From the NCBI GenBank assembly GCA_026005095.1, contig BPKK01000011.1, forward strand, positions 18,452 through 82,451: DNA of 64,000 bases, in the 5' to 3' direction. Below, one piece after another: positions 48,404 to 60,900 of the stretch (positions are counted from its first letter, which is position 1; every line of letters begins with the position of its first letter). Source of the stretch: Silanimonas sp. (GTDB lineage Bacteria > Pseudomonadota > Gammaproteobacteria > Xanthomonadales > Xanthomonadaceae). The notes under the pieces were generated by a model, which was not told the DNA's origin, did no database searches, and saw only the letters and a program-made list of their open reading frames with translations. The translations under genes and the position numbers were made by a program.

Positions 48404-51400
48404 ATGAGCGCCCCCACTCCCGTCTTCCCCGAGCTTTCCGCCCTGGCCGAGGCCGCAGAAAAACAGGGGGGCGCGGCGCTCTCCGGGTTCATCGGCCAGT
48501 TCTACGCCCGGCTGCCGGCCGAGGACCTGGCCCTGCGCCCGGCCATGGCCTGGGTAGCGCTGGCCGCCGACCTGCGCGCCTTCGCCGAGGGCCGTGCGGC
48601 AGGCCAGCCGCGGCTCAGGCTGTTCAATCCCGACCCGGTCCGGCACGGCTATGAGTGCAGCCATACCGTGCTGCAGATCGCCAATGACGACATGCCTTTC
48701 CTGGTCGACTCGGTGGGCATGGCGCTCGCCGAGCGCGGCATCGGTGTGCACCTGCTCATCCACCCGGTGATCGGCGCCGAATCGCTGATGCACATCGAGG
48801 TGGACCGCCTGCCGCAGGAGGAGTTCGCCGCGGTCGAGCAGGCCATCGCCAGCGCCCTTGCCGACGTGCGGGTGTGCGTGGCCGATTGGACGGCGATGCG
48901 CAGCGCCATGCTGCGGATCGCCGATGAACTCGCCACCCGCCCGCTGCCGGTGAACGATGTGGTTCGCGCCGAATCGCAGGATTTCCTGCGCTGGGCTGCC
49001 GACAACCACTTCACTCTGCTCGGTTACCGCGAGTATCGCGTGGTGGAGGTCGGGGGCGAGCGCCGCCTGGCCCCGGTGGAGGGCAGCGGCCTTGGCCTGA
49101 TGCGCACGGCCCCGGGCCACAGCCCGCGGGCGGTGGCCGATTTCGCCCTCACCCGCCAGGGCGGCGAGCGCGACGTGCTGATCCTGACCAAGACCAATGC
49201 CCGCTCTACCGTGCACCGGCCGGGCTACATGGACTACATCGGCATCCTCGTCTACGACGAGAACGGCATCGCCGTGGGCGAACAGCGCTTCCTCGGCCTC
49301 TACACCTCGGGCGCCTACAACCGCCGGCCCTGGGAGATCCCGCTGGTGCGGCGCCGCCACGACCAGATCATGGAGCGCTCCGGCCTCGCCCCCGGTAGCC
49401 ACAGCGGCAAGGCCCTGCGCCATATCCTCGACACCCTGCCGCGCGACGAGCTGTTCCAGAGCTCGACCGACGAGCTCTTCGTCACGGTGATGGGGATCCT
49501 TGCCCTGCAGGAACGCGCTCGCAGCCGGCTGTTCCTGCGCCGCGACCGCTTCGGCCGTTTCTATTCGGCGCTGGTCTACATTCCTCGTGACCGCTTCAGT
49601 GGCGAGGTGCGCAACCGCATCGAGGCCGTGCTGCGCGAGGAACTGGAGGGCGAACGCATCGACTCCAGCATCGCCATGGGCGAGTCGCCACTGGCGCAGA
49701 TGTATCTCGTGGTGCGACCGAAGTCCGGTGTGGTGGGGACGGCCGATGCCGCACGTATCGAACAGCGGGTGGCGGCCATCGTCCGCGACTGGCACGATGG
49801 CCTGCGCGAGGCCCTGGTGCGGGCGCTGGGTGAATCGGAGGGCCTGCGCCTGGCTCGCCGCTATGGCCGCGGCCTGCCGCCCGGCTACATCGATAGCGTG
49901 AGCCCCGAGAGTGCCGCCCAGGACCTGATTCGCGCCGAGCGCCTCCAGGGCCCTGAAGACCTCGGACTCAATCTCTACCTCGACGAGGAGGGCCTGCGCT
50001 TCAAGGCCATCCGCCTCGAACGCGTCATCGCTCTCTCCGATGCCTTGCCCATGCTCGAGAACCTGGGCCTGCGCATCCTCTCCGAACACCCCTTCGAGCT
50101 CGAGGCCGAAGGACGCAGCATCGCCGTGCAGGACTTCGTGGTGCAGCCACAATGGCCGATCACCGACCTCGAGGCGGTTCGTGCCACCTTCGAGGAGGCT
50201 TTTGCCCGCACCTGGTCGGGCGAGGCCGAGAACGACGGCTTCAACCGCTTGGTGCTGGCCGCCGGCCTCGACTGGCGGCAGGTGGCCATGCTGCGCGGCT
50301 ATGCCAAGTACTTGCTGCAGACCGGCGTGCCCTTCTCCCAGCCCTACATGGAAGAGGCCCTGGTGCGCTATCCGCTGGTGGCGCGGCTGCTGGTGGAACT
50401 GTTCGAGGCCCGCTTCGACCCGGCCCGCGGCGCGGCGGTCGACGGCGACCGCGAGCGGCAGATGGCCGCGGCGGAGGAGGCACTGAACGCGGCGTTGGAG
50501 AGCGTCTCCAGCCTCGATGAGGACCGCATCCTGCGTGCCATCAAGGGCGTGATCCGCGCCACCCTGCGTACCAGCTTCTTCCAGAAGAAAGGCGGCGCGT
50601 ACCGCGATTACATCAGCTTCAAATTCGACCCGGCACAGATCGCCGATCTGCCGAAGCCGCGCCCTTACCGCGAGATCTTCGTCTACTCGCCCTGGGTGGA
50701 GGGCGTGCACCTGCGCTTCGGCCCGGTGGCCCGCGGCGGCCTGCGCTGGTCCGACCGTCGCGAGGACTTCCGTACCGAGGTGCTGGGCCTCGTCAAGGCG
50801 CAGATGGTGAAGAACACCGTGATCGTGCCGGTGGGCTCGAAGGGCGGCTTCTTCGCCAAGCGCCTGCCGCCGCCCGGCGACCGTGACGCCTGGATGGCCG
50901 AGGGCATCGCCAGCTACAAGCGCTTCATCAACGGCCTGCTCGACATCACCGACAACATCGTCGATGGCGCCATCGTGCCGCCCGTCGACGTGGTGCGCCA
51001 TGATGCCGACGACCCCTATCTGGTGGTGGCGGCCGACAAGGGCACCGCCACCTTCTCCGATATCGCCAATGGCATCTCGGCCGAGCACGGCTTCTGGTTG
51101 GGCGATGCCTTCGCTTCCGGCGGTTCGGCGGGCTATGACCACAAGGGGATGGGCATCACCGCGCGTGGTGCCTGGGAGTCGGTGAAGCGCCACTTCCGGG
51201 CCCTCGGCATCGATTGTCAGAACCAGGACTTCACCTGCGTCGGCATCGGCGACATGAGCGGCGACGTGTTCGGCAACGGCATGCTGCTCTCGCGTCACAT
51301 CCGCCTCGTGGCCGCTTTCGACCACCGCCACATCTTCCTCGACCCGAATCCGGATGCTGCCCGTTCCTATGCCGAGCGCGAGCGCCTGTTCCGCCTGCCG

Positions 51401-53152
51401 CGCTCGAGCTGGGAGGACTACGACAAGGCCCTGATCTCGAAGGGCGGCGGTGTGTTCCCGCGCTCGGCCAAGCACATCCCGGTGAGCCCCGAGGTGCGCG
51501 CGGCGCTCGGCATCGAGGGCGATGTGGAGCAGATGACCCCGGCGCAACTCATGAACGCCATCCTCAAGGCGCCGGTGGACCTGCTCTGGAACGGCGGCAT
51601 CGGCACCTATGTCAAGGCCAGTAGCGAGAGCCATGCCGATGCCGGCGACCGCGCCAACAATGCCCTGCGCGTGGATGGCTGCGAGTTGCGCTGCCGGGTG
51701 GTGGGCGAGGGCGGGAACCTCGGCATGACCCAGAAGGGCCGCATCGAGGCCGCCTTCAACGGTGTGCTGCTGAATACCGACTTCATCGACAATTCGGCCG
51801 GCGTCGACACCTCCGACCACGAGGTGAACATCAAGATCCTGCTCGGCGGCGTGATGGCGCGGGGCGGCCTCACCCTCGAGCAGCGCAACGCCCTGCTGGC
51901 CGAGATGACCGACGAGGTGGCCGAGCTGGTGCTCACCGACAACTACCGCCAGAACCAGGCCATCAGCCTGATGGAGCGGATGAGCGTGCCACGCCTCGGC
52001 AGCTTCCAGCACCTGATCCGCACCCTGGAATCGCAGGGCCTGCTCGACCGTGCGCTGGAGTTCCTGCCCTCGGATGCCGAGTTCAGCGACCGGCGCTCGC
52101 GCGGCATCGGTCTGACCCGCCCCGAACTGTCGATCCTGCTGAGCTACGACAAGATCGTCATCTACAACCAGATGCTCGAGTCGGACGTGCCGGAGGATCC
52201 CTATCTCTCGCGCGAGCTGCAGCGTTACTTCCCCAAGCCGCTGCAGGAGCGCTACGCCGCCGACATGGAGCAGCACCGCCTGCGCCGCGAGATCATCGCC
52301 ACCGCGGTGACCAACTCGATGGTCAACCGGATGGGGGCGACCTTCGTGTTGCGCATGCAGGAGGACACCGGCGAGTCGCCGGCGCAGATCGCCAAGGCCT
52401 ACACCATCGCCCGCGAGATCCTGAGCGCCCGCGATTGGTGGGCGGCGATCGATGCCGCCGACCTCAAGGTGCCCGAGCCAGCGCAGATCGATGCCCTGAT
52501 GGCGATTTGGCATCTCCTCCGTCAGTACACCCGTTGGCTGCTCAACCGTCCCGGTGACAATCTGCAGATCGCCGCCATGGTCGAGCGCTATGCCGCTTCG
52601 CTCGGCGAACTGCGCCGGGTGCTGGCGGAGGTACTGCCGGGCGAGGCCCGGGCGCAGTACGAGGCCAGCGTCGAGACCTGGACCCGACAGGGCTTCGCCG
52701 CCCACCTTGCGGCCGATTTCGCCGCGCTGCCCTTCCTTGCCTACGGCCTCGACATCGTCGAGGTGGCTTTGGGTCGTGGTTTGCCGGTAGCCGATGTGGC
52801 CGCTGTCTACTTCACCCTCTCCGACGCCCTGCACACCAAGTGGCTGATGGACCAGGTGGAGCAGCTGCCGGTGGAAGGTCGTTGGCATGCCCAGGCCCGC
52901 GGCGCCCTGCGCGATGAATTGCAGTCGCAGCAGAGCGTGCTGGTAGGTCAGGTACTGGCCGGTGCCGAGAAGGGACAGGGGCCGGCCGAAGCAGTGGAAC
53001 GGTGGCTCTCGCGCGACGACCAGACCTTGCGCTACACCCTGGCCATGTTCGCCGACATGCGTAATCTGCGTGGCATGGACTACGCCACCTTGCTGGTGGC
53101 GGTGCGTCGTCTCGGCCAGATCGCCGCCTGCGGCGAACCCGCGGCTTGCTGA
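48404..53152 (+). CDS. gdhB: Large NAD-specific glutamate dehydrogenase (GDH-180 type)
   Basis: This enzyme interconverts glutamate and 2-oxoglutarate plus ammonium with NAD. The product has 1582 residues, as in the 180-kDa class of Pseudomonas and Streptomyces, with an N-terminal ACT-like regulatory half and a catalytic core around residues 770-1130. Visible catalytic segments are [20 protein letters not shown] and [13 protein letters not shown], with the NAD-binding part further on ([19 protein letters not shown]). It is followed by nadK, whose ATG overlaps the stop codon by one base. An antisense open frame of similar length is a composition artefact. Confidence 0.95.
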   Translation: MSAPTPVFPELSALAEAAEKQGGAALSGFIGQFYARLPAEDLALRPAMAWVALAADLRAFAEGRAAGQPRLRLFNPDPVRHGYECSHTVLQIANDDMPFLVDSVGMALAERGIGVHLLIHPVIGAESLMHIEVDRLPQEEFAAVEQAIASALADVRVCVADWTAMRSAMLRIADELATRPLPVNDVVRAESQDFLRWAADNHFTLLGYREYRVVEVGGERRLAPVEGSGLGLMRTAPGHSPRAVADFALTRQGGERDVLILTKTNARSTVHRPGYMDYIGILVYDENGIAVGEQRFLGLYTSGAYNRRPWEIPLVRRRHDQIMERSGLAPGSHSGKALRHILDTLPRDELFQSSTDELFVTVMGILALQERARSRLFLRRDRFGRFYSALVYIPRDRFSGEVRNRIEAVLREELEGERIDSSIAMGESPLAQMYLVVRPKSGVVGTADAARIEQRVAAIVRDWHDGLREALVRALGESEGLRLARRYGRGLPPGYIDSVSPESAAQDLIRAERLQGPEDLGLNLYLDEEGLRFKAIRLERVIALSDALPMLENLGLRILSEHPFELEAEGRSIAVQDFVVQPQWPITDLEAVRATFEEAFARTWSGEAENDGFNRLVLAAGLDWRQVAMLRGYAKYLLQTGVPFSQPYMEEALVRYPLVARLLVELFEARFDPARGAAVDGDRERQMAAAEEALNAALESVSSLDEDRILRAIKGVIRATLRTSFFQKKGGAYRDYISFKFDPAQIADLPKPRPYREIFVYSPWVEGVHLRFGPVARGGLRWSDRREDFRTEVLGLVKAQMVKNTVIVPVGSKGGFFAKRLPPPGDRDAWMAEGIASYKRFINGLLDITDNIVDGAIVPPVDVVRHDADDPYLVVAADKGTATFSDIANGISAEHGFWLGDAFASGGSAGYDHKGMGITARGAWESVKRHFRALGIDCQNQDFTCVGIGDMSGDVFGNGMLLSRHIRLVAAFDHRHIFLDPNPDAARSYAERERLFRLPRSSWEDYDKALISKGGGVFPRSAKHIPVSPEVRAALGIEGDVEQMTPAQLMNAILKAPVDLLWNGGIGTYVKASSESHADAGDRANNALRVDGCELRCRVVGEGGNLGMTQKGRIEAAFNGVLLNTDFIDNSAGVDTSDHEVNIKILLGGVMARGGLTLEQRNALLAEMTDEVAELVLTDNYRQNQAISLMERMSVPRLGSFQHLIRTLESQGLLDRALEFLPSDAEFSDRRSRGIGLTRPELSILLSYDKIVIYNQMLESDVPEDPYLSRELQRYFPKPLQERYAADMEQHRLRREIIATAVTNSMVNRMGATFVLRMQEDTGESPAQIAKAYTIAREILSARDWWAAIDAADLKVPEPAQIDALMAIWHLLRQYTRWLLNRPGDNLQIAAMVERYAASLGELRRVLAEVLPGEARAQYEASVETWTRQGFAAHLAADFAALPFLAYGLDIVEVALGRGLPVADVAAVYFTLSDALHTKWLMDQVEQLPVEGRWHAQARGALRDELQSQQSVLVGQVLAGAEKGQGPAEAVERWLSRDDQTLRYTLAMFADMRNLRGMDYATLLVAVRRLGQIAACGEPAAC

Positions 53153-53916
53153 TGGCCGCGCGCATCGCCTTCCTCGCCAGCCCCACGCCCGAGGCGGAGG
53201 CGGCGCGGCAGGCGCTGCAGGCCGGCCTCGGGCCATGCGCCCCTGGCGAGGCCGACGTGCTGGTGGCGCTCGGCGGCGACGGTTTCATGCTGCAGACCCT
53301 GCACCGGCATGGCCAGCTCGGCGTGCCGGTGTACGGCATGAAGCTCGGCACCGTGGGTTTCCTGATGAACCAGTACCGCCCCGAGGGGCTGCTGGAGCGC
53401 ATCGAGCAGGCCCGGCCCACGGTGCTGCGGCCGCTGGAGATGGAGGCCGCGACCGAAGGCGGCGCCACCATCGTCTCGCTCGCCTACAACGAGGTCTCGC
53501 TGCTGCGCCAGACCCGCCAGGCCGCGCATCTGCGTATCCGCGTGAACGGCCAGTGCAAGCTGCCGGAACTCGTCTGCGATGGCGTGCTGGTGGCCACCCC
53601 GGCCGGCTCCACCGCCTACAACTATTCCGCCCACGGCCCGATCCTGCCGCTCGGCACCGACGTCATCGCCCTGACCCCGCTGGCCGCCTTCCGCCCGCGG
53701 CGCTGGCGCGGCGCCCTGCTGCGTTCCGACGCCGAGGTCGGCATCGAGGTGCTGGACCCGCATAAGCGCCCGGTCAGCGCCACCGCCGACTCGCACGAAG
53801 TGCGCGACGTGGTGGAAGTGCGCATCCGCGAATCCCGCCACCGCACCGTCACCCTGCTGTTCGACCCCGAGCACGATCTCGCCGACCGCATCCTCAACGA
53901 GCAGTTCGAGAGCTGA
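53152..53916 (+). CDS. nadK: NAD kinase
   Basis: It phosphorylates NAD to NADP. The product has 254 residues when started at the ATG at 53152, which overlaps the gdhB stop. The kinase motif GGDG is at residues 41-44 ([15 protein letters not shown]), with YNEVSLLR and the [15 protein letters not shown] lid. It is shorter than the E. coli enzyme (292) because it lacks the N-terminal extension. The next gene's ATG overlaps its stop codon by one base. Confidence 0.93.
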   Translation: MAARIAFLASPTPEAEAARQALQAGLGPCAPGEADVLVALGGDGFMLQTLHRHGQLGVPVYGMKLGTVGFLMNQYRPEGLLERIEQARPTVLRPLEMEAATEGGATIVSLAYNEVSLLRQTRQAAHLRIRVNGQCKLPELVCDGVLVATPAGSTAYNYSAHGPILPLGTDVIALTPLAAFRPRRWRGALLRSDAEVGIEVLDPHKRPVSATADSHEVRDVVEVRIRESRHRTVTLLFDPEHDLADRILNEQFES

Positions 53917-54806
53917 TGAAGCCGCTCGTCGTCGCCATCACCGCCCGGGCCCTGTTCGATCTCGAGGACGGCCACGCTCTGTTTCAACGCGAAGGGCTCG
54001 ATGCCTATGCTGCCTATCAGCGGGCGCACGAGAACGAGCCATTGCAGCCCGGTATCGCCTTCCCGCTGGTGCGCAAGCTGCTGGCCCTCAACGACCTGCT
54101 GCCGCCCGAGGTGCCGCCGGTCGAGGTGATCCTGCTCTCGCGCAATTCCGCCGACACCGGACTGCGCATCTTCAATGCCATCGAGCATTACCGCCTCGGC
54201 ATCGTGCGCGCCGTGTTCACCGCCGGCGCCGACACCCACCCCTACATCCGGCCCTTCGGTGCCCAGCTCTTCCTCAGCGCCAACCCCGCCAGCGTGCGCA
54301 GCGCGCTCGAACACGGCGTGGCCGCCGCCACCATCCTGCCCACCGGCCGTCCGCCAGTGGACCGCCATCCCCAACTGCGCATCGCCTTCGATGGCGACGC
54401 GGTGATTTTCGGCGATGAGAGCGAGCGCGTCTCGCAGGAAGCGGGCCTGGCGGCCTTCCACGAGCACGAGGCCGAACGTGCCCAAGAACCGCTCTCCGGC
54501 GGCCCATTCCGGGGTTTTCTTTCGGCCTTGCACACCCTGCAGCAGGCCCTGCCGGCCGACGACCCGCCGATCCGTATCGCCCTCGTCACCGCCCGCTCGG
54601 CCCCGGCGCACAAGCGCGTGATCCTCACCCTGCGCGAATGGGGCATCCGCCTCGACGAGGCTCTGTTCCTCGGCGGCCGGCCCAAGGGCCCCTTCCTCGA
54701 CACCTTCGGCGCCGACATCTTCTTCGACGATTCCATGCACAACATCGAGAGCGCGATGCAGCACGTGGCCGCCGGCCATGTGCCGCATGGGGTGGCGAAC
54801 GAGTAG
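53916..54806 (+). CDS. 5'-nucleotidase, cytosolic cN-I type
   Basis: It dephosphorylates nucleoside monophosphates. The product has 296 residues. Family features are the opening VVAITARALFDLEDGH, EVILLSRNSADTGLRIFN, and the RIAFDGDAVIFGDESE and DIFFDDSMHNI motifs of a HAD-like fold. It is translationally coupled to nadK, giving an operon gdhB-nadK-nucleotidase linked to NAD(P) and nucleotide balance. Confidence 0.9.
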   Translation: MKPLVVAITARALFDLEDGHALFQREGLDAYAAYQRAHENEPLQPGIAFPLVRKLLALNDLLPPEVPPVEVILLSRNSADTGLRIFNAIEHYRLGIVRAVFTAGADTHPYIRPFGAQLFLSANPASVRSALEHGVAAATILPTGRPPVDRHPQLRIAFDGDAVIFGDESERVSQEAGLAAFHEHEAERAQEPLSGGPFRGFLSALHTLQQALPADDPPIRIALVTARSAPAHKRVILTLREWGIRLDEALFLGGRPKGPFLDTFGADIFFDDSMHNIESAMQHVAAGHVPHGVANE

Positions 54807-54832
54807 GGGGGCTGGTGGCCGATGGGGGGGGC

Positions 54833-54860
54833 TTGACACCGGCCCTGGCGCTGGCATGCT
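54833..54860 (+). promoter_or_regulatory. Candidate promoter of the RHS gene
   Basis: TTGACA (54833-54838) and CATGCT (54855-54860) are separated by 16 bases; the -10 is weak (3 of 6). The leader to the ATG would be about 108 bases. The 168-base gap from the nucleotidase stop holds nothing else recognised. Confidence 0.35.
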
Positions 54861-54974
54861 GCGCCGCAACGAGCGCCCCCCGGCTCAGCCCCCCGTTCCT
54901 GCGCCGCATCGTCGGTGCCCCTGCTGTGCGCCGTCCGGGTGACTCGCCTCCATGGATGACACAGGGGAGTTCCG

Positions 54975-57900
54975 ATGCGTGGATTGCGTATAGATGGCGC
55001 GGGTGCCGCGCTTGCTGCCGCACTGGCTTTCGGGCCAGCCCTCTCACAGCCCGCACCGGATCTGGTCTCCGACCGGGTGGGGGCAGTCGCAGGACAGTTC
55101 GAGGTCGATGAATCCGGGCAGATGAGCTACCGGGTTCCGCTGTATGCCGTTCCGGGCACGGCGGGCGTCAAACCCGAGCTGGCCTTGGTCTACTCGAGCG
55201 TGGCAGGGAATGGTCCGCTCGGGAAGGGCTGGACGATTGCCGGGCTGTCCAGCATCGGCCGCTGCCGCGCCTCGCGCGAAGCGGGGGACTTCATCGTCAA
55301 CGGCACACCGGTCGATGGCGATCCGCCGCCGGTCAACTTCACGGCCTCCGACCGCCTCTGCCTGGACGGCCAGCGCCTGCTGGCAGTGGCCAACACGCCC
55401 GCCTGCGCGTCCGTCTCGGGCATGTCGGTGGTGCAGTACCGCACCGAGCGCGAGTCGTTCCAGCGCGTTTGCGGCTACACGGCCACCGCGACGCCGGCGA
55501 ACGGCCCGCTGTTCTTCACGGTGGAGCGGAAAGACGGTTCCATCAGCTGGTACGGCGACCGCGACCGCAACGCGTCGGCGAACCGGCCCGACGGCTTCGT
55601 CAATGCCACGGCACCGGGGCATACGGCCAAGGCGCTGACCTGGCTGCAGACCCGGTTCCAGGATTCCACCGGCAACTATATCGATTACGTCTATCTCAAG
55701 AACCCCGGTGGGGCTGACGCCCCCGGCGAGCAGATCATCAGCGAAGTGCGTTGGACGGGAAAGATGGTGCTTTCCGGCCAGTCGGGCAGCGCCAGCGCAC
55801 CCTATGCACGCCTGGTGTTCGATTACCTCACGCGCCCACCCGTGGAGTGGGAACGCGGTTTCATCTCGGGTGGGCGGATCACCCAGTCCCAACTGCTGAT
55901 CGGGGTTCGTTCGTATGGTGACGGCCAGCTGGTGCGCTACTACGAGCCATCCTACGCGTCCATGGCTTCGGGCAGTGGTCATCTGCGGATGACCAGCCTG
56001 CGCGAGTGCAGCGACGAGGCGCGCACGGTGTGCCTTGCGCCGACCATCTTCGAATGGTCGGCGGCATCGAACGACTTTGCCCAGCAACAGGTCTCGCCGG
56101 AGAAGCCTTTCCCCGATTCGGTGCGCTTCGAGGGCATGAAGTTCGGCGATGTCGATGGCGATGGCCGCCCCGACATGGTCTGGCTGAACGATGGTCTGAA
56201 TGGCAGCGCCTGCCCCACCGAGCTCGTGCACGTGTCGTTCGCCGGGCAGCGCAGTGGAGCGTTCGGGTATTACCGCGCTTCATTGGGCGGAACATGCACC
56301 CCCATGGAGATGGGTAACGAGGACCGTCACTGGTTCCTGCTCGATTACGACGGGGATGGCCGGGACGATCTTTTCATCACCGGCGAGAACGGCTGGGTGC
56401 TCTACCCGTCGCGGGGGTATGTCACTTCCGGGCAGCCCTTCGATTCCTCGCGGAACCTGATTGCGGGATTGAGCCCGGCGATCCCCAAGGGGCCCGGCCC
56501 ACAGCTGGCCGATCTCAATGGCGACGGCCTGCTGGACGTGATCTATCCGCGTGACCGGGAGTTGTACGTCCGCCTCGCCGAGCGTGGGGCGGGCGGATTC
56601 GCCTGGGGGGCCGAGCGGCGGGTGAACACCAACGGAGTGGTGTCCAGCCAGTGCCGGCAGGCCTACGAGTGCGACCTGACGCCGCTCGTTCCAAGCGTTC
56701 CGGGCAAGATCCAGGCGCTGGTGGATTTCAACGGTGATGCGCGCTCTGACCTCTTGTACCAGGTCAGCATCGAAACCCGAAGCCCGACCGGAAACTGCCA
56801 GATCCAACGCGCCAGCAGTTTCGACTGCGAGATCATCCAGCGCAGCACGTGGCTGCATGCCATGATCGTCGAGCGCATCACCACCTCGGAAGTGAGCCTG
56901 CGATCGGTGGCCTCCTGGCAGACCGAGTACCGGGAACAGGTGCCGGGCAATCTCGGGCCGCTGCTCAATGTGTACATGGATCGGGTGAGCCCGGCGGACA
57001 TCAACGGAGATGGCCTGACCGATCTCGTGTACCGGGCCGGCCCGAACGACAACGCCCCCTGGCGCTACCTGGTCAATACGGGGGCTGGTTTCACCGATCC
57101 ACAACTGATCCAGGCGACGGACGCCGCCAGCCGCCTGCCGAATGGCGACCATCTGCAGGTGGTGGACGTGACCGGCGATGGCCGCGCCGACCTTGTGGTG
57201 CCAGCGTCCAACTATCGGAACTACAACGTGCTGCCGGCGCTGCCTTCGATCGGCTTCGGTGCGCCGCGCAGTATCGGCTCCACCCTGTTGATCAACTGCA
57301 GCGACAACTGCCTGGGCCGGCAGGTCCAGATGTTCATCGACGTCGACGGCGATGGTGCGGTCGATTTCATCAAGGTGCGCCTGAGAAACGCCAGCGGTGA
57401 TACCGCCGTATTCCAGGAGTTTGCCCGCCCTTCGCTCCGTTACACACCCCGTGATGTGATCACGGCCGTCACCAACGGCTTCGGGGCCCGTACCGAGATC
57501 ACCTACCGGCCCTTGACGCTTTCCGGCGTGCACCGGCGGCCGCTCACGGCCTCGCGCAACGCCCTGAACTGGGGCCGCGGTTCGGCGGTGCAGGACCTGC
57601 TGGCGCCGATGTACGTGGTGACCGAGGTGTCGAGCTCGGCCCCCACGGCCAGCAATGCCAATGCCCGCTCCCGGGTGCTCTACCAGTACTTCGAAGGGCG
57701 TATGCAGGGCGGTGGCCGTGGGTTCCTCGGGTTCCGGGGGGTGTTCACCTACGACCTGAACCGGCCCGGCGGCCAGCACGTGCTCTCGCGGGACTACTTC
57801 CATCAGGCCTATCCCTTCAACGGCCTGCCAGAGCAGTCGCTGAAGCAGGTGGTCAATGGCGCACCGGCGATCGCCGTCGATACGCGCTCCGGCTTGCGCT

Positions 57901-60900
57901 CGCCCTTCAGTGCCGAGTGCCGCAGCACCACCCCCGAGGACTACTGCTTCCTGCGCCCGGAGTCCGCGAACTATCCGGATCCGGGCTTTGGCGGCAACTT
58001 CGTCTACAACCTCTCGGTTCTCGAGAGCGTTCCGGCCTTTGCGCCGGGCAGCGCCGTTCCCCTGCAGGTGCGGCCGCAGCGTACCGAGGATTACAACGGC
58101 GGCTACGAATCGGGGCCGACGGCAAAAGTCGTCACTGCGTTCCAGTACGACGCCTGGGGCAACCCCACGCGCACCGAGGTGAGCACATTCACCTGGCCGG
58201 GGAATGTCCTCCAGGGGGCGGTGATAACGACGGCCAGCTACACCAATGACGGGGCGCGCTGGCGCCTGGGGCGGCTGACCGAGAGCAGTGTGACTCACAC
58301 CCGCTCTGGGAAACCCTCGATCACCCGCAGTACGCGCTTTGCCTATGCCATGGACGGTGCGGTGACCGGCCTGCTCAACCGCGAGCAGATCCAGCCTGGC
58401 GGTGGGGCGGCCTTCGACCGGCGAACGCTCTACGATCTGGATGCCTATGGCAACCGGATCGCCAGCTACACCTGCTCCAGCGACCTGACGGATGCCGCCT
58501 GCCGCGCCGGCATCACGGCCTTCCGGCCGGAAAGCGAGACCCGGGTGCACCGCTACAGCAAGGTGGTGTTCGACGCGCTCGGCCGCTACCCGGTGCGGGT
58601 GCTCGAGCCGTTCTGGAACGCCAGCAACAATGCCGGCAGCGAACGCACGGTGCTGGAGGTGCTGTCGCGCAACGTGCATGGGGATATCACCGCGCAGCGT
58701 GACGTGAACGGCGTGCAGGAGCAGCGGGCCTACGGCAGCTTCGGACGGCCCTACTACGCCTGGGTGCAAACCCTGCCCAATGCCACGCTCGGCAACACCG
58801 CGCAAGGCCTCGAAAGCCTGGTGAGCTACCGTTGGTGTGCCGGCCATGCACCGGCGGGCCAGCCCGCGGTGAGTTGCCCGACGGGCGCCGTCTTCCGCGA
58901 GCAGAGCGTCACCGAGGGGGCGCCCACCAAGTGGGTCTACCACGACCGTCTTGGCCGGGCCATGGCCACGGTGACGGAAAGCCTGCAATGGAATCTGACC
59001 GGCCGGCAGTTCGCGGTGACCTGCACGTACTGGGATGCGGCGGGGCTGGAAGAGCGGCGTTCGCAGCCGGCCTTCCTGGGCACGGCGGCCAGCAACGGCG
59101 AGCCGGTGTTCCCCGCCGGTGCCTGCCCCGGTGGGGCCTGGACCACCCTGGCCTATGACGCGCAGGGGCGGCTGGTGCGCACCAGCACCCCGCACGTGGC
59201 CGGGCAGGACTCGGTGGTGATGCACCAGTACAACGGCCTCGTGGGCACCACGGTGGACCCGCGGGGCCACAGCGTGGTGGAGGAGCGCAACCCGTTCGGC
59301 GAGATCCTGCGGGTGACCGACGGCGTGGGCTCGACGGCCGTGTACGACTATGACGCCGCCGGTGCGCTGCTCACCGTGACCCGCGACGCCGGGCGCGGGG
59401 CGGTGCAGAGCCGCTTCACCTACGACGTGCTGGGACGCAAGACCAGCCAGACCGACCCGGACACCGGGACCTGGACCTACGCCTACAACGCCATGGGCGA
59501 ACTGGTTCGCACGGTGAGTGCGAAAGGGGTGACCAAGCTCGACCGCTACGACGCCCGCGGGCGGCTGTTCCGCCACACGGTGACGCCGGCGGGGGCGAGC
59601 GTGCCGGAGTTCGAGGACCGCATCGAGCACGACCAGGGCACGGGGGCCCTCGGCAAGGCCCACCGCAGCTGTCGTTGGCGGCCGAACGCCGCGAACGTGC
59701 TGGTGGAAGACCAGTGCGAGACCCACACCTTCGATGCCCTGGGCCGGTTGGTGGAGCAGAGCAGCCGCATTGCCGGCACGGACTGGACCATCGAGCGCCG
59801 GGTGTACGATGCGCTGGGCCGGGTGGTCGAGCGCCGCGATGCCACCGGCCGTTGGCTACGCACGGAGTTTGGTGCCAAGGGCCATGCCCTCCGCCTGTGC
59901 GAGGGCAATGGCAGCGGTCTTTCGAACTGCGTACCGGGGGCAGCCGAGACCTATCACGAGGTGCTGGAGGTCGACCCGCGCGGCCAGGTCACCGTCGAGA
60001 AGCGCGGGGCGGCCTATGTGCAGCGCAGTTTCGACCTGATCGGCCGGCTCATCGAGCAGAAGGCCGGCCCCAGCCTGGGCTCGGGCAGTGCGCAGTGGGA
60101 ACGTTACGGCTACGACCTTGCCGGCAATCTCGATTTCCGCGAGCGGGTGGGGCATTTCAAGGAGCGTTTCGCCTATGACGGTGCCGACCGCCTGACGCGC
60201 TCCTGGTGGGAGTCCTTCGGCGGGGTGGTGTATGGGGCCTCGGCGCCGGACGAGAACGCCGTCAACAGCGTCGAGGTGATGCGCTTCGATGCCTTCGGCA
60301 ACCTGTGCAGCCAGCGTTCGACGGGAGCGCAGTGGGTGTACGGCGGCCGTGCCGGTTGTGGCACGGGCGGCCTGCCGGGCGGGGGCAACAGCGGCACCGA
60401 GGTGGGCGCGCACCAGGCCCGCGAGCTGCGGGTGGGGGCGGTGGTGATCCCGATCCAGTTCGACGCCAATGGCAACCAGCACCGGGCGCTGATGAATGGC
60501 GCGGTGGTGAAGGGCTGGGAGTACGACGGCGACGACCGTTCGACGGCGGTGTGGAAGGGTACGAGCGCGGCCGCGGCCACGCGGCTCACCCGCTTCGAGA
60601 ACGGGGTGGGCGGCGGCCGGGTGCGGCGCATCGATGGCGGCAGCACCTACGGCATGCCGCGCACCACCACCTATCTGGGCAGCGTGGAGCGGGTGGAGCG
60701 CAACGGGGTGATCACGTGGCGGCGGCATATCGCGGGCATCGCGGTACAGACGCTGGCGGGAGCGAGCCCGGTGCCGAACCACACGCGCTATCTGCTGCAG
60801 GACCTGCTGGGCAGTGCGGTGGCCGTGGTCGATGCGGGCGGCAGCGTGGTGGAGCGCAGCCATTACAGCGTGTACGGCGCCCGGCAGGCGGGCGAGCAGT

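Noticed and set aside
48380..53236. A 1618-codon open frame antisense to gdhB
   Set aside because: Its composition (His/Gly/Val/Ala-rich) is the complement of a GC-rich gene. The plus-strand frame matches the known glutamate dehydrogenase throughout.
56280..59726. A 1148-codon frame antisense to the RHS gene
   Set aside because: It has no known domain, and the opposite strand encodes SpvB/VCBS/YD repeats across the same interval.
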